DNA of 64,000 bases from Gammaproteobacteria bacterium (GTDB lineage: Bacteria; Pseudomonadota; Gammaproteobacteria; Ga0077536). The notes under the pieces are model-generated. The model did not search any database. It was not told the DNA's origin and saw only the letters and a program-made list of their open reading frames with translations. The translations under genes were made by a program, and so were the position numbers. The stretch spans positions 1 to 64,000 of the forward strand of contig JACPPA010000024.1 of the NCBI GenBank assembly GCA_016191285.1, in the 5' to 3' direction. Position 1 is the stretch's first letter. Each line of letters opens with the position of its first letter. Below, piece by piece: positions 1 to 7,344 of this stretch.

Positions 1-112
1 ATCGCCCGCCGATCTACCGTTTTGATGACGCCCGCACCGCAAGCTAAACCGCCGCTTGCCGCAGCCGTGCGCCGGTCGAACCTATCCGCTAGACCGCGCC
101 CGTACATCTAAA

Positions 113-685
113 ATGCCGCGCTTATACAACCCCGCTAACAAGCGCTTTCCGGATGTTCGTCTCGATATCGTGCTGACTGATCAAGTGGTCGATTTGATTG
201 GCGAGGGATGTGAACTCGGCATCCGGCTGGGCAATCTTGCCGCGAGCACCTTGATGGCACGCCCGATCGGATCTATCGAACAAATCCTGGTGGCTTCTTC
301 GGAATATTTAATCCGGCGCGGTGTTCCCGAGTCGCCCGTCGAACTCGCCGAACATCCGTGCATCGTCTACGGCGGCGGCAGCCGTTGGACGCGCTGGGAG
401 TTTGAATCAGAAAGTGGCCGCCACGTGGTGGATGTTGGCGGCCCAGCGCATATCAATGACCCGGAAGCGATGTACGAACTGGTGTGCGCGCATCAGGGCA
501 TCGCGCTTATTCCGGACTGGGTCATCGGGGACGATATCAAAACCGGCCGCGTGCAATGGCTGCTGCAAGATTACTATCCGCTCGCGCAACGCGTGAGCGT
601 GGTGTATCCACAAACGCGTTTTTTATCGCTGCGCGCGCGGAGTTTTATTGATTTTATTTTGGCCGAACAGCGGCAGACTAGATGA
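113..685 (+). pseudogene. LysR-family regulator, C-terminal effector-binding fragment
   Basis: The readable protein (about 190 residues) matches the second half of a LysR-type regulator. It has the substrate-binding domain segment FPDVRLDIVLTD followed by VDLIGEGCELGIRLG, and ends in the usual TxFLSLRARSFIDFILAE helix. The winged helix-turn-helix that should fill the first 60-90 residues is absent: upstream of the ATG at 113 the frame continues only as unrelated sequence, and a whole LysR protein is about 300 residues. It is therefore almost certainly a remnant that cannot bind DNA. The window edge is only 112 bases away, but no helix-turn-helix is visible there in any frame. It is tail-to-tail with another truncated gene (678-878). 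Confidence 0.75.
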
Positions 686-878
686 ATAATGCAGGAGTGA
701 CTAAATTGGCGTTGAGGTCGACTATTCCACAAGGAGTTTGGTACGGGACATCCATTTCCATGGCCAATTCCCTGAAGTATTCGATTGTCGATTCTTCTAT
801 CCGAATGGTGATCGGCTTTTTGAGCTTCTTCGCATAAGGATTACGCTTCGCCTTCGAAAAATCGTAGTGCTCTTTCAT
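678..878 (-). pseudogene. Truncated BrnA/CopG-like antitoxin
   Basis: The first 48 residues look like a ribbon-helix-helix antitoxin of the BrnA type: MKEHYDFSKAKRNPYAKKLK, then ITIRIEESTIEYFRELAMEMDVPYQT. Family members continue after PYQ(T/S) with a short LINLYLRDC helix. Here the frame instead runs into unrelated residues (PCGIVDLNAN...) and stops, so the C-terminal end is lost. No toxin gene lies beside it; the upstream neighbour is the GST cassette. It sits where the integron cassette array breaks down, next to the LysR fragment. The N-terminal half is intact, so a shortened DNA-binding peptide could still be made, but loss of function is more likely. Confidence 0.7.
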
Positions 879-879
879 C

Positions 880-920
880 GTTTTCTTGACGCATGAAGCG
901 TCCGCTCCAACGGCTTAGAC
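880..920 (-). other. Truncated attC site after the GST cassette
   Basis: Read on the minus strand it starts with GTCTAAG (914-920, one mismatch to GTCTAAC), containing the GST stop codon. GAGCGGACGC follows, the same inner arm type as in the other sites, then a small GACGC/GCGTC hairpin. No GTTRRRY core or matching outer arm is visible before the antitoxin start at 878. The 3' half appears lost. Confidence 0.5.
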
Positions 921-1595
921 CGCATTCGAGGGCTCTCTAAAGCGCGGTGGTATGTCGTCTGCGAATGGATAGAAATGAAAGTATGGCCTCGACTCCTCAA
1001 CCACTCGACGAACAGAGGGCCGATCCATTAGCCGGTCGAAGTAGTCCCGGAGATGTCCGAGTGCTGTCGGCAGCGGCTGAAGCGTATTGGCATAAAAGAG
1101 AGCCGGCGCCGCCGCGCAATCGGCAAGGCTGAAATCTTCATGTGCGGCCCATGCTCGCGAAGCAACCTGGCGGTCGATAACACAATACGTCGCCTCTAAC
1201 AGAGCGCGAGGGCCGGACATATCCGCGTGCGTTTGATGGAGCCGATCTCCAACAATCTGTTGCATCGGCGTCTGAACGTAGTTATCAAAGATTCGATCCC
1301 ATAATCGAACCTCGATAGCGCTGTCCCGGTCAGTCGGGATCAGTGGCTTCTTTCCCGGATAGTGGTGGTCGAGATAATCGATAATAGCCGAGGACTCAGG
1401 GAGACTACGGTTGCGCTCAGAGTTGTGGAGCACGGGAAACTTACACAGTGGCCAATGAGATCGAAGTATTTCTCTCTGCTCTTCGTCACTCAGATCAATA
1501 ATCTGGGCATTGAAGGGCGTTCCGGCCTCGTACAGTGCAATAAGCACCTTGTGACAATAGGACGACAGAGGGTGGTAGTAGAGCGTCAAGGACAT
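915..1595 (-). CDS. Glutathione S-transferase family protein
   Basis: 226 residues, the normal length of a bacterial cytosolic GST. The N-terminal thioredoxin-like domain begins LTLYYHPLSSYCHKVLIALY, with the SSYCHK turn where the glutathione-activating Ser or Cys sits. A cis-Pro appears in KFPVLH, and PESSAIIDYLD forms the usual glutathione gamma-glutamyl contact. The helical C-terminal domain contains FSLADCAAAPALFY, the conserved N-capping box. The enzyme would conjugate glutathione to electrophiles in the cytoplasm; its substrate cannot be read from sequence. It is the last intact cassette of the array, with its stop inside the attC core and about 55 bases between the preceding attC and its start. 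Detoxifying enzymes are common cassette cargo. Confidence 0.9.
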   Translation of the reverse strand: MSLTLYYHPLSSYCHKVLIALYEAGTPFNAQIIDLSDEEQREILRSHWPLCKFPVLHNSERNRSLPESSAIIDYLDHHYPGKKPLIPTDRDSAIEVRLWDRIFDNYVQTPMQQIVGDRLHQTHADMSGPRALLEATYCVIDRQVASRAWAAHEDFSLADCAAAPALFYANTLQPLPTALGHLRDYFDRLMDRPSVRRVVEESRPYFHFYPFADDIPPRFREPSNAV

Positions 1596-1653
1596 GATGG
1601 AGATTCTTTGGACATTTGCGGCGTTACGGGTTGCGTTGTCGATGAATAATGCG

Positions 1654-1747
1654 GTCTACCGCTGCCCCGTGACCGGCGCCGGCCATGACAGTTATCGCGC
1701 AGCGCCACCGCGTTTTACCCGGCGTCCGGTCGACAGGCTGGTTATAC
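1654..1747 (-). other. attC site between BrnTA and GST cassettes
   Basis: On the minus strand it runs from GTATAAC (1741-1747) to GGTAGAC (1654-1660). The arms GACCGGACGCCGG and CCGGCGCCGGTC pair with one unpaired A, a typical attC extrahelical base. Both outer cores deviate at one position from RYYYAAC and GTTRRRY. The BrnA-like frame reads into this site. Confidence 0.7.
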
Positions 1748-1949
1748 GTGATGCTTGCTCTGCAATGCTAAGTAAACCGTGCAACGCTTCATTAACTGCC
1801 TTTGATGTGGGAAATGCTTTCGCGATATCCGGCTCAAGTAGTGCTACCGAAGTGCCTTCACGTGCTTCGACATAGAATTTGCCGCGTTCGAGTTTCGTAA
1901 AGTCAGATCGCTTGTACTCTTTACGCATTTCATCCTTAGGCTTCTTCAT
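1692..1949 (-). CDS. BrnA-like antitoxin partner of BrnT
   Basis: 85 residues beginning MKKPKDEMRKEYKRSDF, followed by RGKFYVEAREGTSVALLEPD and a helix with FPTSKAVNEALHGLL. This pattern is seen in small proteins encoded just downstream of BrnT-type toxins, which act as DNA-binding antitoxin and autoregulator. It overlaps the end of the toxin gene by 14 bases, so the two are translationally coupled. Its last 19 residues (after EQASR) are encoded by the attC site itself; whether this tail belongs to the protein or is a read-through product is unclear. Assignment as antitoxin rests mainly on position and length. Confidence 0.7.
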   Translation of the reverse strand: MKKPKDEMRKEYKRSDFTKLERGKFYVEAREGTSVALLEPDIAKAFPTSKAVNEALHGLLSIAEQASRITSLSTGRRVKRGGAAR

Positions 1950-2208
1950 AAATTTTTCGCTCGCTGCGCGTTACTGGTCGCGCGGTAATGATTCGAATCT
2001 TCCCGGGGCGGTAAGTGTGACATACAGATAGAAGGTGCCCCAAGCTTGAATAACCAAAGGTGATGTACCGGTCTTCTTCATCGGAATGATCGGGGTCCGG
2101 ACCTGACAGCGCCAGAGGGTCAAGAAATACTGTTGACGCCTCGTCAAAACTGACACCGTGTTTTTCAAGATTTATCGCGGCCTTTACGCCGTCCCACTCA
2201 TACTCCAT
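1936..2208 (-). CDS. brnT: BrnT-family ribonuclease toxin
   Basis: A close match to the BrnT pattern: MEYEWDGVKAAINLEKHGVS at the start, then FDEASTVFLDPLA, DPDHSDEEDRYITFGYSS and a C-terminal RIITARPVTRSERKIYEE. The family has a RelE-like fold, cuts RNA and is neutralised by BrnA. The start is placed at the internal Met at 2208 because family members begin ME(Y/F)(E/D)WD; an upstream in-frame start at 2229 would add seven unrelated residues. It forms a two-gene cassette with the overlapping antitoxin gene. Such pairs are common in integrons and may stabilise the array. Confidence 0.88.
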   Translation of the reverse strand: MEYEWDGVKAAINLEKHGVSFDEASTVFLDPLALSGPDPDHSDEEDRYITFGYSSLGHLLSVCHTYRPGKIRIITARPVTRSERKIYEEA

Positions 2209-2233
2209 GGCGTGCGGCTCCGTTTCCAATCAG

Positions 2234-2300
2234 GTTTAACGCGCCGATGAGCGGCACCGAAGTGCGCAGCACGGAGGCGTCGGCTCCATTGGCTTGATAC
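2234..2300 (-). other. attC site between membrane-protein and BrnTA cassettes
   Basis: On the minus strand the 3' core is GTTAAAC (2234-2240) and the inner arms are GAGCCGACGCC and GGTGCCGCTC, again with an extra A in one arm. The 5' core is degenerate (GTATCAAGC near 2292-2300). At about 67 bases it is the shortest full site of the array. Confidence 0.65.
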
Positions 2301-2311
2301 TCATCTCCGCT

Positions 2312-2728
2312 TTAAGTTCCTCCCTTAGATTGAAGCAGATATCCGAAAAGAACAGCAAGTAGGGAAATAGGCGTGAACACAACAATAGGGGCTATCACCG
2401 CCCATATGGCGGCGGTGTCATTGTCGTTATTCATAAAGAACCCGATATCGATCGCCGATATGCATACCGAAAAGAAGATCAAAACCTCCGGTGGCATGCT
2501 GGTTCTAGGCCGTAAACCAGCGATACCGATAATGGCATACGGCAGAATTGACAAAGCGATAACGAAGATCCAGAGGCCCAAGAAATTGCCCAAGCTGTTA
2601 TGTGTCCAACTTTCCAGCAGAGATCTCCACCCGCTCGCCTGAGATCCGACAAAAACCACTACGTGTGTGATTAATCCGACTATCAAAGCCGAAATCAATG
2701 CTCGCTTTTCTGTACGGAACTCTTCCAT
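2312..2728 (-). CDS. Cassette-encoded small membrane protein of unknown function
   Basis: 138 residues with four likely membrane helices: ISALIVGLITHVVVFVG, FLGLWIFVIALSILPYAI, VLIFFSVCISAIDIGFF and IAPIVVFTPISLLAVLFGYL. It has no signal peptide or catalytic motif that I recognise. Its ATG lies five bases after the upstream attC core, and its stop lies just before the next attC, so it is a complete one-gene cassette. Unannotatable membrane proteins are typical cassette cargo; no function is proposed. Confidence 0.75.
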   Translation of the reverse strand: MEEFRTEKRALISALIVGLITHVVVFVGSQASGWRSLLESWTHNSLGNFLGLWIFVIALSILPYAIIGIAGLRPRTSMPPEVLIFFSVCISAIDIGFFMNNDNDTAAIWAVIAPIVVFTPISLLAVLFGYLLQSKGGT

Positions 2729-2732
2729 TACC

Positions 2733-2825
2733 GCCTAACGCTTCGCATGAGCTGCGCCGGCCACGAACACAACCGCGTAGCGCCAGGAAGCACGCCCCGG
2801 CGTCAGCTCGATGCGATTGTTAGCT
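2733..2825 (-). other. attC site after the Nmad2-like cassette
   Basis: This is the clearest site of the array. On the minus strand the 5' core AGCTAAC (2819-2825) contains the TAA stop of the upstream gene, and the 3' core is GTTAGGC (2733-2739). Inner arms GAGCTGACGCC and GGCGCAGCTC are perfectly complementary except for one extra A. Length 93 bases. Confidence 0.85.
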
Positions 2826-3401
2826 GTCCATGTCGGGATTGTCATTTGGCAACCCAGCTAACCCTTCGTCATATTCGCTTTGGACCCAAGCAACAAACTG
2901 TTTAGCCAAATCGCAGTCATGGTTTACTCTCGCACCTCTGCCGCCGAAGAGAGGGGCGAACTCGGAAGGCGCCGATTCGGCATTCTTACCTCGATACCAA
3001 AAGCGTTGTCCGACGAACACCCGCGCGTACCTCGTGTCTTGCGTCTTGAGCCGCTCGTCCAAGTGAAATCGATTGCGATGCTGAATCCAGGTGCCATCAG
3101 GCGCTTTGCTGTAGAAGTTGTCACCGCATCTTTCCTTCCATCCTCCTCGTAAATTGGGCTTCTTCGCAGCGAATCGTGAGTCAAGGAAATAATCATCTAG
3201 ACTCATGACTTCCGCTACCTCCATAGCGTAAACCATCCTATAGCCCCTAGCTTTCGTCAAAAACCCAGCAATCCAATCTCCGGCTCGGAGTCGCGTGCCT
3301 TGATGGTTTGGTGTGCACACGGCTAACGTACAACATCCCCAAAATGGGTTCGGAGCTAGGCCAGTGTCCTCACGAATCACATATGTGCACAGCGTATTCA
3401 T
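2820..3401 (-). CDS. Nmad2-like (nucleotide modification associated domain 2) protein
   Basis: 193 residues. The N-terminal stretch TYVIREDTGLAPNPFWGCCT, followed by LAVCTPNHQGTRLRAGDWIAG and MVYAMEVAEVMSLDDYF, follows the pattern I know from Nmad2 domains (S/TYVVR.D.G.APNPF...C.LA.CKP, GDWI, .VYAM.V...). Those proteins are found near enzymes that hypermodify DNA bases in phages; their biochemical role is not established. Two Cys and several conserved aromatics are kept. The C-terminal half (RFAAKKPN... FGGRGARVNHDCD) is also typical in composition. It is the first cassette, with its stop inside the attC core and its ATG four bases after a cassette boundary core. The family call is from memory of the motif and needs a profile search. 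Confidence 0.65.
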   Translation of the reverse strand: MNTLCTYVIREDTGLAPNPFWGCCTLAVCTPNHQGTRLRAGDWIAGFLTKARGYRMVYAMEVAEVMSLDDYFLDSRFAAKKPNLRGGWKERCGDNFYSKAPDGTWIQHRNRFHLDERLKTQDTRYARVFVGQRFWYRGKNAESAPSEFAPLFGGRGARVNHDCDLAKQFVAWVQSEYDEGLAGLPNDNPDMDS

Positions 3402-3412
3402 GGACAGCTAAC
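3399..3412. repeat. Cassette boundary core, right half of a 14-bp inverted repeat
   Basis: CATGGACAGCTAAC here is the exact reverse complement of GTTAGCTGTCCATG at 2819-2832. The two copies bracket the Nmad2-like gene: one covers its start codon and upstream core, the other its last codons and attC core. On the minus strand GTTAGCT is the upstream cassette junction (attI- or attC-derived). No attC palindrome is visible further upstream. Confidence 0.75.
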
Positions 3413-3769
3413 TAGAAATAGTTTTCCGAAAAGACGGAATTGCTTTTCATCATTTAGGACAGAATAATCACCCTGTCGATTTGATTCAAACGGTGGCGGG
3501 CGGCGTTACCCAGCTCAAGGTACTAAATCGAAAGGATCAGACCTATTGCGCGGCGAGTTCGATTTTGATATCTCGAATGCATTCCCTCGGCACTGTCTCA
3601 AAAGGGTGGGTTTTCGCCGGTGATTCGCGGCAACTTTTCAAGTTTGCACCGTGATTGATGCCGACACAGAATCCTCCCGCCATTGCGCGCTTCCGGCCAT
3701 TCGATCATCGCGCCCGATTTGCCGTGCCACGGCCAGAGGAGGTAACGCTCTAAACTTACGTCCACTAAT
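3413..3769. other. Intergenic region upstream of the cassette array
   Basis: No convincing gene. A 55-codon open frame on the minus strand (3598-3765, GTG start) would encode LERYLLWPWHGKSGAMIEWP and more, which could be a coding remnant. It has no clear ribosome binding site and no family I recognise. There is no integrase and no attI that I can identify. A promoter for the cassettes could lie in the AT-rich part near 3415-3480, but no good -35/-10 pair stands out. Confidence 0.4.
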
Positions 3770-5419
3770 TCAATGCATGATTTGTGTAGCGTCGTTAAGT
3801 CTGTTCTCCGGGCCGCGATAGCGCGCCAGAATCATCATCGGGGGTCCCTGTGGTTGGGTTGGGTCGAGCGGCTCGGCATGTAAGATTTCGAGATCGGAAG
3901 TGACGCGGTCGTGCGGATAAAAAAGAGGATAGTCGATGGCAGGGAAAGCCGTTCCCCGCAACATCAGCACATAAGGACATTCCGCGAGCGCCGCACGGAG
4001 CGTTGGCAGCGTGGCCCGAATTCCCGGCGGACGCCGACTTTTTCGTCGCGCTTGGAGCATCACCACCTCTGGCATGATCGAAGTCACGCAGGCTTGCGGT
4101 GGCACGTACTCATCGAGCTTTGCCATCGCATCGAGTACCCGCACCGCCACCTCGGTCATTCGGCGCGCTTCGCTTTGGCTGTCGTATCGATACCATTGAC
4201 TGATGCGCGTGAATTCCCGTTCCTGCGCGGTATCGGCATGCGCAATCTGAAGCACGATGAGCAGGGTGCTTGGCAGCACAATGCAAATCAAAACCGCGGC
4301 CGTGGCGGCCGCGGCGAGTGGTGCTACACGACGCTGGCCGCAGTACTCGAGCAAAAGCGCCGCACCCCAGCAGGCATAGGCCGCGAAGAATGGCAGAACT
4401 ATCAGCAGGAAGCGCGCGAAGTCATTCGGGTAAGGCCACAACAGCATGACGAGCAGATACAGCGCCAAGTACAACGCATCGACGGCGCCAGTGCGTAAGC
4501 GCGCCACCCAGGCGATGAGGGCAAGCGCCGTAAGTGCGCTCACAACCGCCGCGCTATACGCGCTGCCGAGTAGGTCAAAACAACGCACGCCGTGATACGC
4601 AAGCGCCCGCACGTTGATCGGGAGCTGTTCGATAATATCGTGCACGGCCGAAACGAATCCGTCGTCGAGCAATGATCCGACGTAGCCGCCGCTCCAGCCG
4701 AACCGCCACTTACACGCCGCCCAGATGAGCGGAGGTAACGTTGCGAGCAGCACCACCGGGTAGGCCTTACGCGCTCCGGTTTGCCACCACCAATTGCCGA
4801 GGAAGGCCGCCACGGCGAATAGCCCCACCGTGCGTGTGACGGCCGCAAGGCCGAGTAGTCCCGCCGCTAGGTACCAGTGTCGACGCTCGATCTTGGCTGG
4901 CGCGATCAGCGCCAAGGCACTCATCGATAAGGCGAGGTACAAGGGCTCGCTGAACAAGCCCATGACGGTGAAAAGCGCGATGGGCGTCAAGCTCAGCGTC
5001 ACCGCGGCCGCGGCCGCGGCCGGCGGCCCGCCGCCCGCGCGACGAACCCACGTCCAAGTCGCAGTGACGGCAATCGCCAAACACAAGGCGTCGAATAGAT
5101 AATCCAGGTGCGGCGTCGCACTGCCACCGCCGACCAGCGCCAGACTAAGCGGATACAACGGCGGAAATGGATAATGAGCAAACAAGAATTCGCCGAAGCC
5201 AAAGTGGTGGCTGCGATAGAGCGATAGCATGTCTGCCATCAATAGATAGATCGCACCATCCGAATTGATGCCCGCGAAACTCGACTTGTTACCGCAAACA
5301 ATGAATATCCCAAAAGCCAGCGCGCCGGCCATCGCGGCCGGCAGCCAACGTGTCGATGACAGAGGGTGACGCCTCACGAAAATTTGTACGAGTCTTGAAG
5401 TGCAAGAAGGATTTTGCAC
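3770..5419 (-). CDS. Polytopic membrane glycosyltransferase-like protein (GT-C/ArnT type)
   Basis: About 549 residues with some ten to twelve hydrophobic segments, starting from LPAAMAGALAFGIFIVCG. The first outer loop carries INSDGAIYLLMAD, the position where GT-C enzymes (ArnT, PMT) have a catalytic acidic residue. The second loop reads HYPFPPLYPLSLALVGG. The last 150 residues form a soluble C-terminal part (QARRKSRRPPGIRAT..., LMLRGTAFPA). Such proteins move a sugar from a polyprenyl-phosphate donor to a lipid, protein or glycan on the periplasmic side; the acceptor is unknown. The start is a GTG with only a weak ribosome binding site, and an ATG 29 codons downstream is a possible alternative. 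No other envelope glycan gene is adjacent. Confidence 0.7.
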   Translation of the reverse strand: MQNPSCTSRLVQIFVRRHPLSSTRWLPAAMAGALAFGIFIVCGNKSSFAGINSDGAIYLLMADMLSLYRSHHFGFGEFLFAHYPFPPLYPLSLALVGGGSATPHLDYLFDALCLAIAVTATWTWVRRAGGGPPAAAAAAVTLSLTPIALFTVMGLFSEPLYLALSMSALALIAPAKIERRHWYLAAGLLGLAAVTRTVGLFAVAAFLGNWWWQTGARKAYPVVLLATLPPLIWAACKWRFGWSGGYVGSLLDDGFVSAVHDIIEQLPINVRALAYHGVRCFDLLGSAYSAAVVSALTALALIAWVARLRTGAVDALYLALYLLVMLLWPYPNDFARFLLIVLPFFAAYACWGAALLLEYCGQRRVAPLAAAATAAVLICIVLPSTLLIVLQIAHADTAQEREFTRISQWYRYDSQSEARRMTEVAVRVLDAMAKLDEYVPPQACVTSIMPEVVMLQARRKSRRPPGIRATLPTLRAALAECPYVLMLRGTAFPAIDYPLFYPHDRVTSDLEILHAEPLDPTQPQGPPMMILARYRGPENRLNDATQIMH

Positions 5420-5549
5420 CGTAACCCGTTCAAGGGCGGTCGTCTATTAGAAGCAGCTATCTCAAAAATGATTTCTGGTGAATAGGGTTTCCGAACACCG
5501 CCAAGTAATCTAGGATTCAGGTCTCGTGCCAAGTTAGAAAGCGAAGGCA

Positions 5550-6047
5550 ATGGCGGACGTGCTGAATTTCACGACCTTAAGCGCAGTTGAGCTGCAGCAT
5601 CACGTCGAGTACTTGCTCGCGCGTTATGTGCATTGCATTGATGACGATGAGTTGGAGCGCTTACCGGATTTTTTTACCGACGATTGCGTGTACCAGGTCA
5701 TCGCGCGTGAAAACGCGGATCGTAATTTACCGCTGGCGGCCATTTACTGTGCGTCGAAGGGTATGTTGTGCGATCGCATTACCGCCTTACGCCATGCCAA
5801 TATCTACGAGCGTCATCGTTATCGGCATGTGGTGAGTAGCGTACTGGTGACCGGTATAACCACGTCGAGCGCGCACGTTAAGAGCAATTATGTGGTGTAT
5901 CGCACGCGCACCAATGGCGTCTCCGAACTCTTCAACGCGGGCACCTATCTCGATACCATCGTCGTCGACGGCCGCTTGCTGTTCAAAGAGAAGCGCGCCA
6001 TCTTTGATACCAATCGCATCGATACTTTGTTAGTGACTCCGATCTGA
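5550..6047 (+). CDS. Aromatic-ring-hydroxylating dioxygenase, beta (small) subunit
   Basis: 165 residues with the cystatin-like beta-subunit fold: a helix LQHHVEYLLARYVHCIDDDE, then LPDFFTDDCVYQV, the conserved RHANIYERHRYRH segment and a C-terminal sheet ending KEKRAIFDTNRIDTLLVTPI. Closest in character to the small subunits of anthranilate, salicylate 5- and related hydroxylases. It supports the alpha3beta3 oligomer and has no metal centre of its own. The GCGAAGG ahead of the ATG is a good ribosome binding site. It is the first gene of a tight operon with the alpha subunit (9-base gap) and a ferredoxin. Confidence 0.88.
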   Translation: MADVLNFTTLSAVELQHHVEYLLARYVHCIDDDELERLPDFFTDDCVYQVIARENADRNLPLAAIYCASKGMLCDRITALRHANIYERHRYRHVVSSVLVTGITTSSAHVKSNYVVYRTRTNGVSELFNAGTYLDTIVVDGRLLFKEKRAIFDTNRIDTLLVTPI

Positions 6048-6056
6048 GGACCGTCG

Positions 6057-7331
6057 ATGGCTGCCATTCCTGCCGACCTTGCGCCGACAAACACTCCCAC
6101 GTGGCCAACGAGCGTCGATGGCTGTCGGGTTCCGTTCGAGGTTTTTACGTCCCCTGCCTATTACGCACGCGAGCAAGCAGCGATCTTCCAAGGTCCGGTG
6201 TGGTGTTTCGTCGGCCTCGAGTGCGAGCTCCCCACGCCGGGCGATTTCAAGTCCACGTTCATCGGCGATACGCCGGTCATCGTCACCCGCGATGCCGACG
6301 GCGGCGTGAATGTGCTGCAGAATCGCTGCGCGCATCGCGGCGCGTTGGTGTGCCGTGAACCGCGCGGTAATGCCAAGCATCTGGAATGCGTTTATCACCA
6401 ATGGGCTTACGACCTGCGCGGTAAGTTGCAGAGCGTGCCGTTCCGGCGCGGCATTCGCGGCAACGGCGGCATGCCAGAATGCTTCAACCTTGCCGATCAC
6501 GGGCTCGATGCGTTGCGGGTCGAAACTTTAAACGGTCTGGTGTTCGCGAGCTTCTCGACGACGGTCGAACCGCTGCGCGACTACTTAGGGTCACTGGTCG
6601 TGCAGAGTATCGAACGTCTGTTTAATCGTCCGATCACGGTGCTTGGCGATCAACGGCAATACGTGCACGGCAATTGGAAACTCTATGCGGAGAACACACG
6701 CGATCCCTATCACGCGAGTCTTTTGCACTTGTTTCATAACACGTTCGGGCTATATCGCTCATCGCAAACGGGGGCCTGCAAGATGGACACCAGCCATCGG
6801 CACACGCTGCTTTACGCCAAGGCGGGAACCTCGGATGCGAAGGCCGATAGTGCGGTATACAAAGACAGTCGCAGCCTCAATACGGCGTTTACGTTGCAAG
6901 ATCCGTCGCTTCTCGCCGGCCGCCAAGAGTTCGACGATGGCGTGACGTTGGTGATCCTCTCGGTATTTCCTAATCTGGTCGTGCAACAGATCGCGAATAC
7001 GCTCGCCGTGCGACACATCGTGCCGCAAGGGGCTGGCGCCTTTGAATTGGTGTGGACGCATTTCGGGTACGCCGACGATGATGCCGACATGCAGCGCATT
7101 CGGCTTAAACAATCGAATCTCATCGGACCGGCGGGGTTTGTCGCGATGGAAGACGGTGAAGCCGTGGAGATTGTGCAGCGCGCGGTGCTCCGCGCGACCG
7201 GCAAACATTCGTATATCGCGATGGGCGGTGGCCGCGCCGAAGATGCGGAACATCTGGTAACCGAATCCGCCATCGTCGGATTTTGGGAAAGCTATCGCAC
7301 ATTGCTCGGGATCGTCGCGCTTCAATCCTAG
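6057..7331 (+). CDS. Rieske dioxygenase alpha (large) subunit, salicylate/anthranilate type
   Basis: 424 residues. The Rieske centre is complete: CAHRG around residue 88, then CVYHQWAYDLRG about 20 residues later (CxH...CxxH). The catalytic domain has ENTRDPYHASLLHLFHNTFG, providing the Asp bridge and two His ligands of the mononuclear iron; the third acidic ligand is expected near the C-terminal EDGEAVE. The segment GMPECFNLADHGLDALRVET resembles salicylate 5-hydroxylase (NagG) and anthranilate dioxygenase (AntA) large subunits. It would hydroxylate an aromatic acid in the cytoplasm using electrons from the downstream ferredoxin. The exact substrate cannot be decided. No reductase gene is nearby. 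Confidence 0.9.
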   Translation: MAAIPADLAPTNTPTWPTSVDGCRVPFEVFTSPAYYAREQAAIFQGPVWCFVGLECELPTPGDFKSTFIGDTPVIVTRDADGGVNVLQNRCAHRGALVCREPRGNAKHLECVYHQWAYDLRGKLQSVPFRRGIRGNGGMPECFNLADHGLDALRVETLNGLVFASFSTTVEPLRDYLGSLVVQSIERLFNRPITVLGDQRQYVHGNWKLYAENTRDPYHASLLHLFHNTFGLYRSSQTGACKMDTSHRHTLLYAKAGTSDAKADSAVYKDSRSLNTAFTLQDPSLLAGRQEFDDGVTLVILSVFPNLVVQQIANTLAVRHIVPQGAGAFELVWTHFGYADDDADMQRIRLKQSNLIGPAGFVAMEDGEAVEIVQRAVLRATGKHSYIAMGGGRAEDAEHLVTESAIVGFWESYRTLLGIVALQS

Positions 7332-7344
7332 AACTGCCTGCGGT

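Larger units (their letters stand above)
880..3412 (-). mobile_element. Integron cassette array without integrase (CALIN)
   Basis: Four cassettes (Nmad2-like protein, membrane protein, BrnT/BrnA pair, GST) all point the same way on the minus strand. Each is followed by an imperfect palindrome with attC features: a 5' core like RYYYAAC, a 3' core like GTTRRRY, and inner arms that match except for one extra A (GAGCTGACGCC against GAGCTGCGCC at 2733-2825). Stop codons of the Nmad2-like and GST genes lie inside the 5' core, as is usual for cassettes. No intI integrase gene is present between 3412 and the next gene or elsewhere in the window. The attC sites differ from each other in length (about 94, 67, 93), unlike the uniform sites of large sedentary arrays. 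The right end carries a single core at 3406-3412; the left end is a truncated attC. Confidence 0.8.

Noticed and set aside
3590-3612. IS6-like terminal repeat (GGCACTGTCTCAAAA)
   Set aside because: Similar to an IS end for a few bases only; no second end and no transposase.
3413-3769. attI site and integrase
   Set aside because: Searched for because of the cassettes. Only a single GTTAGCT core (3406-3412) is present, with no tyrosine recombinase motif in any frame.
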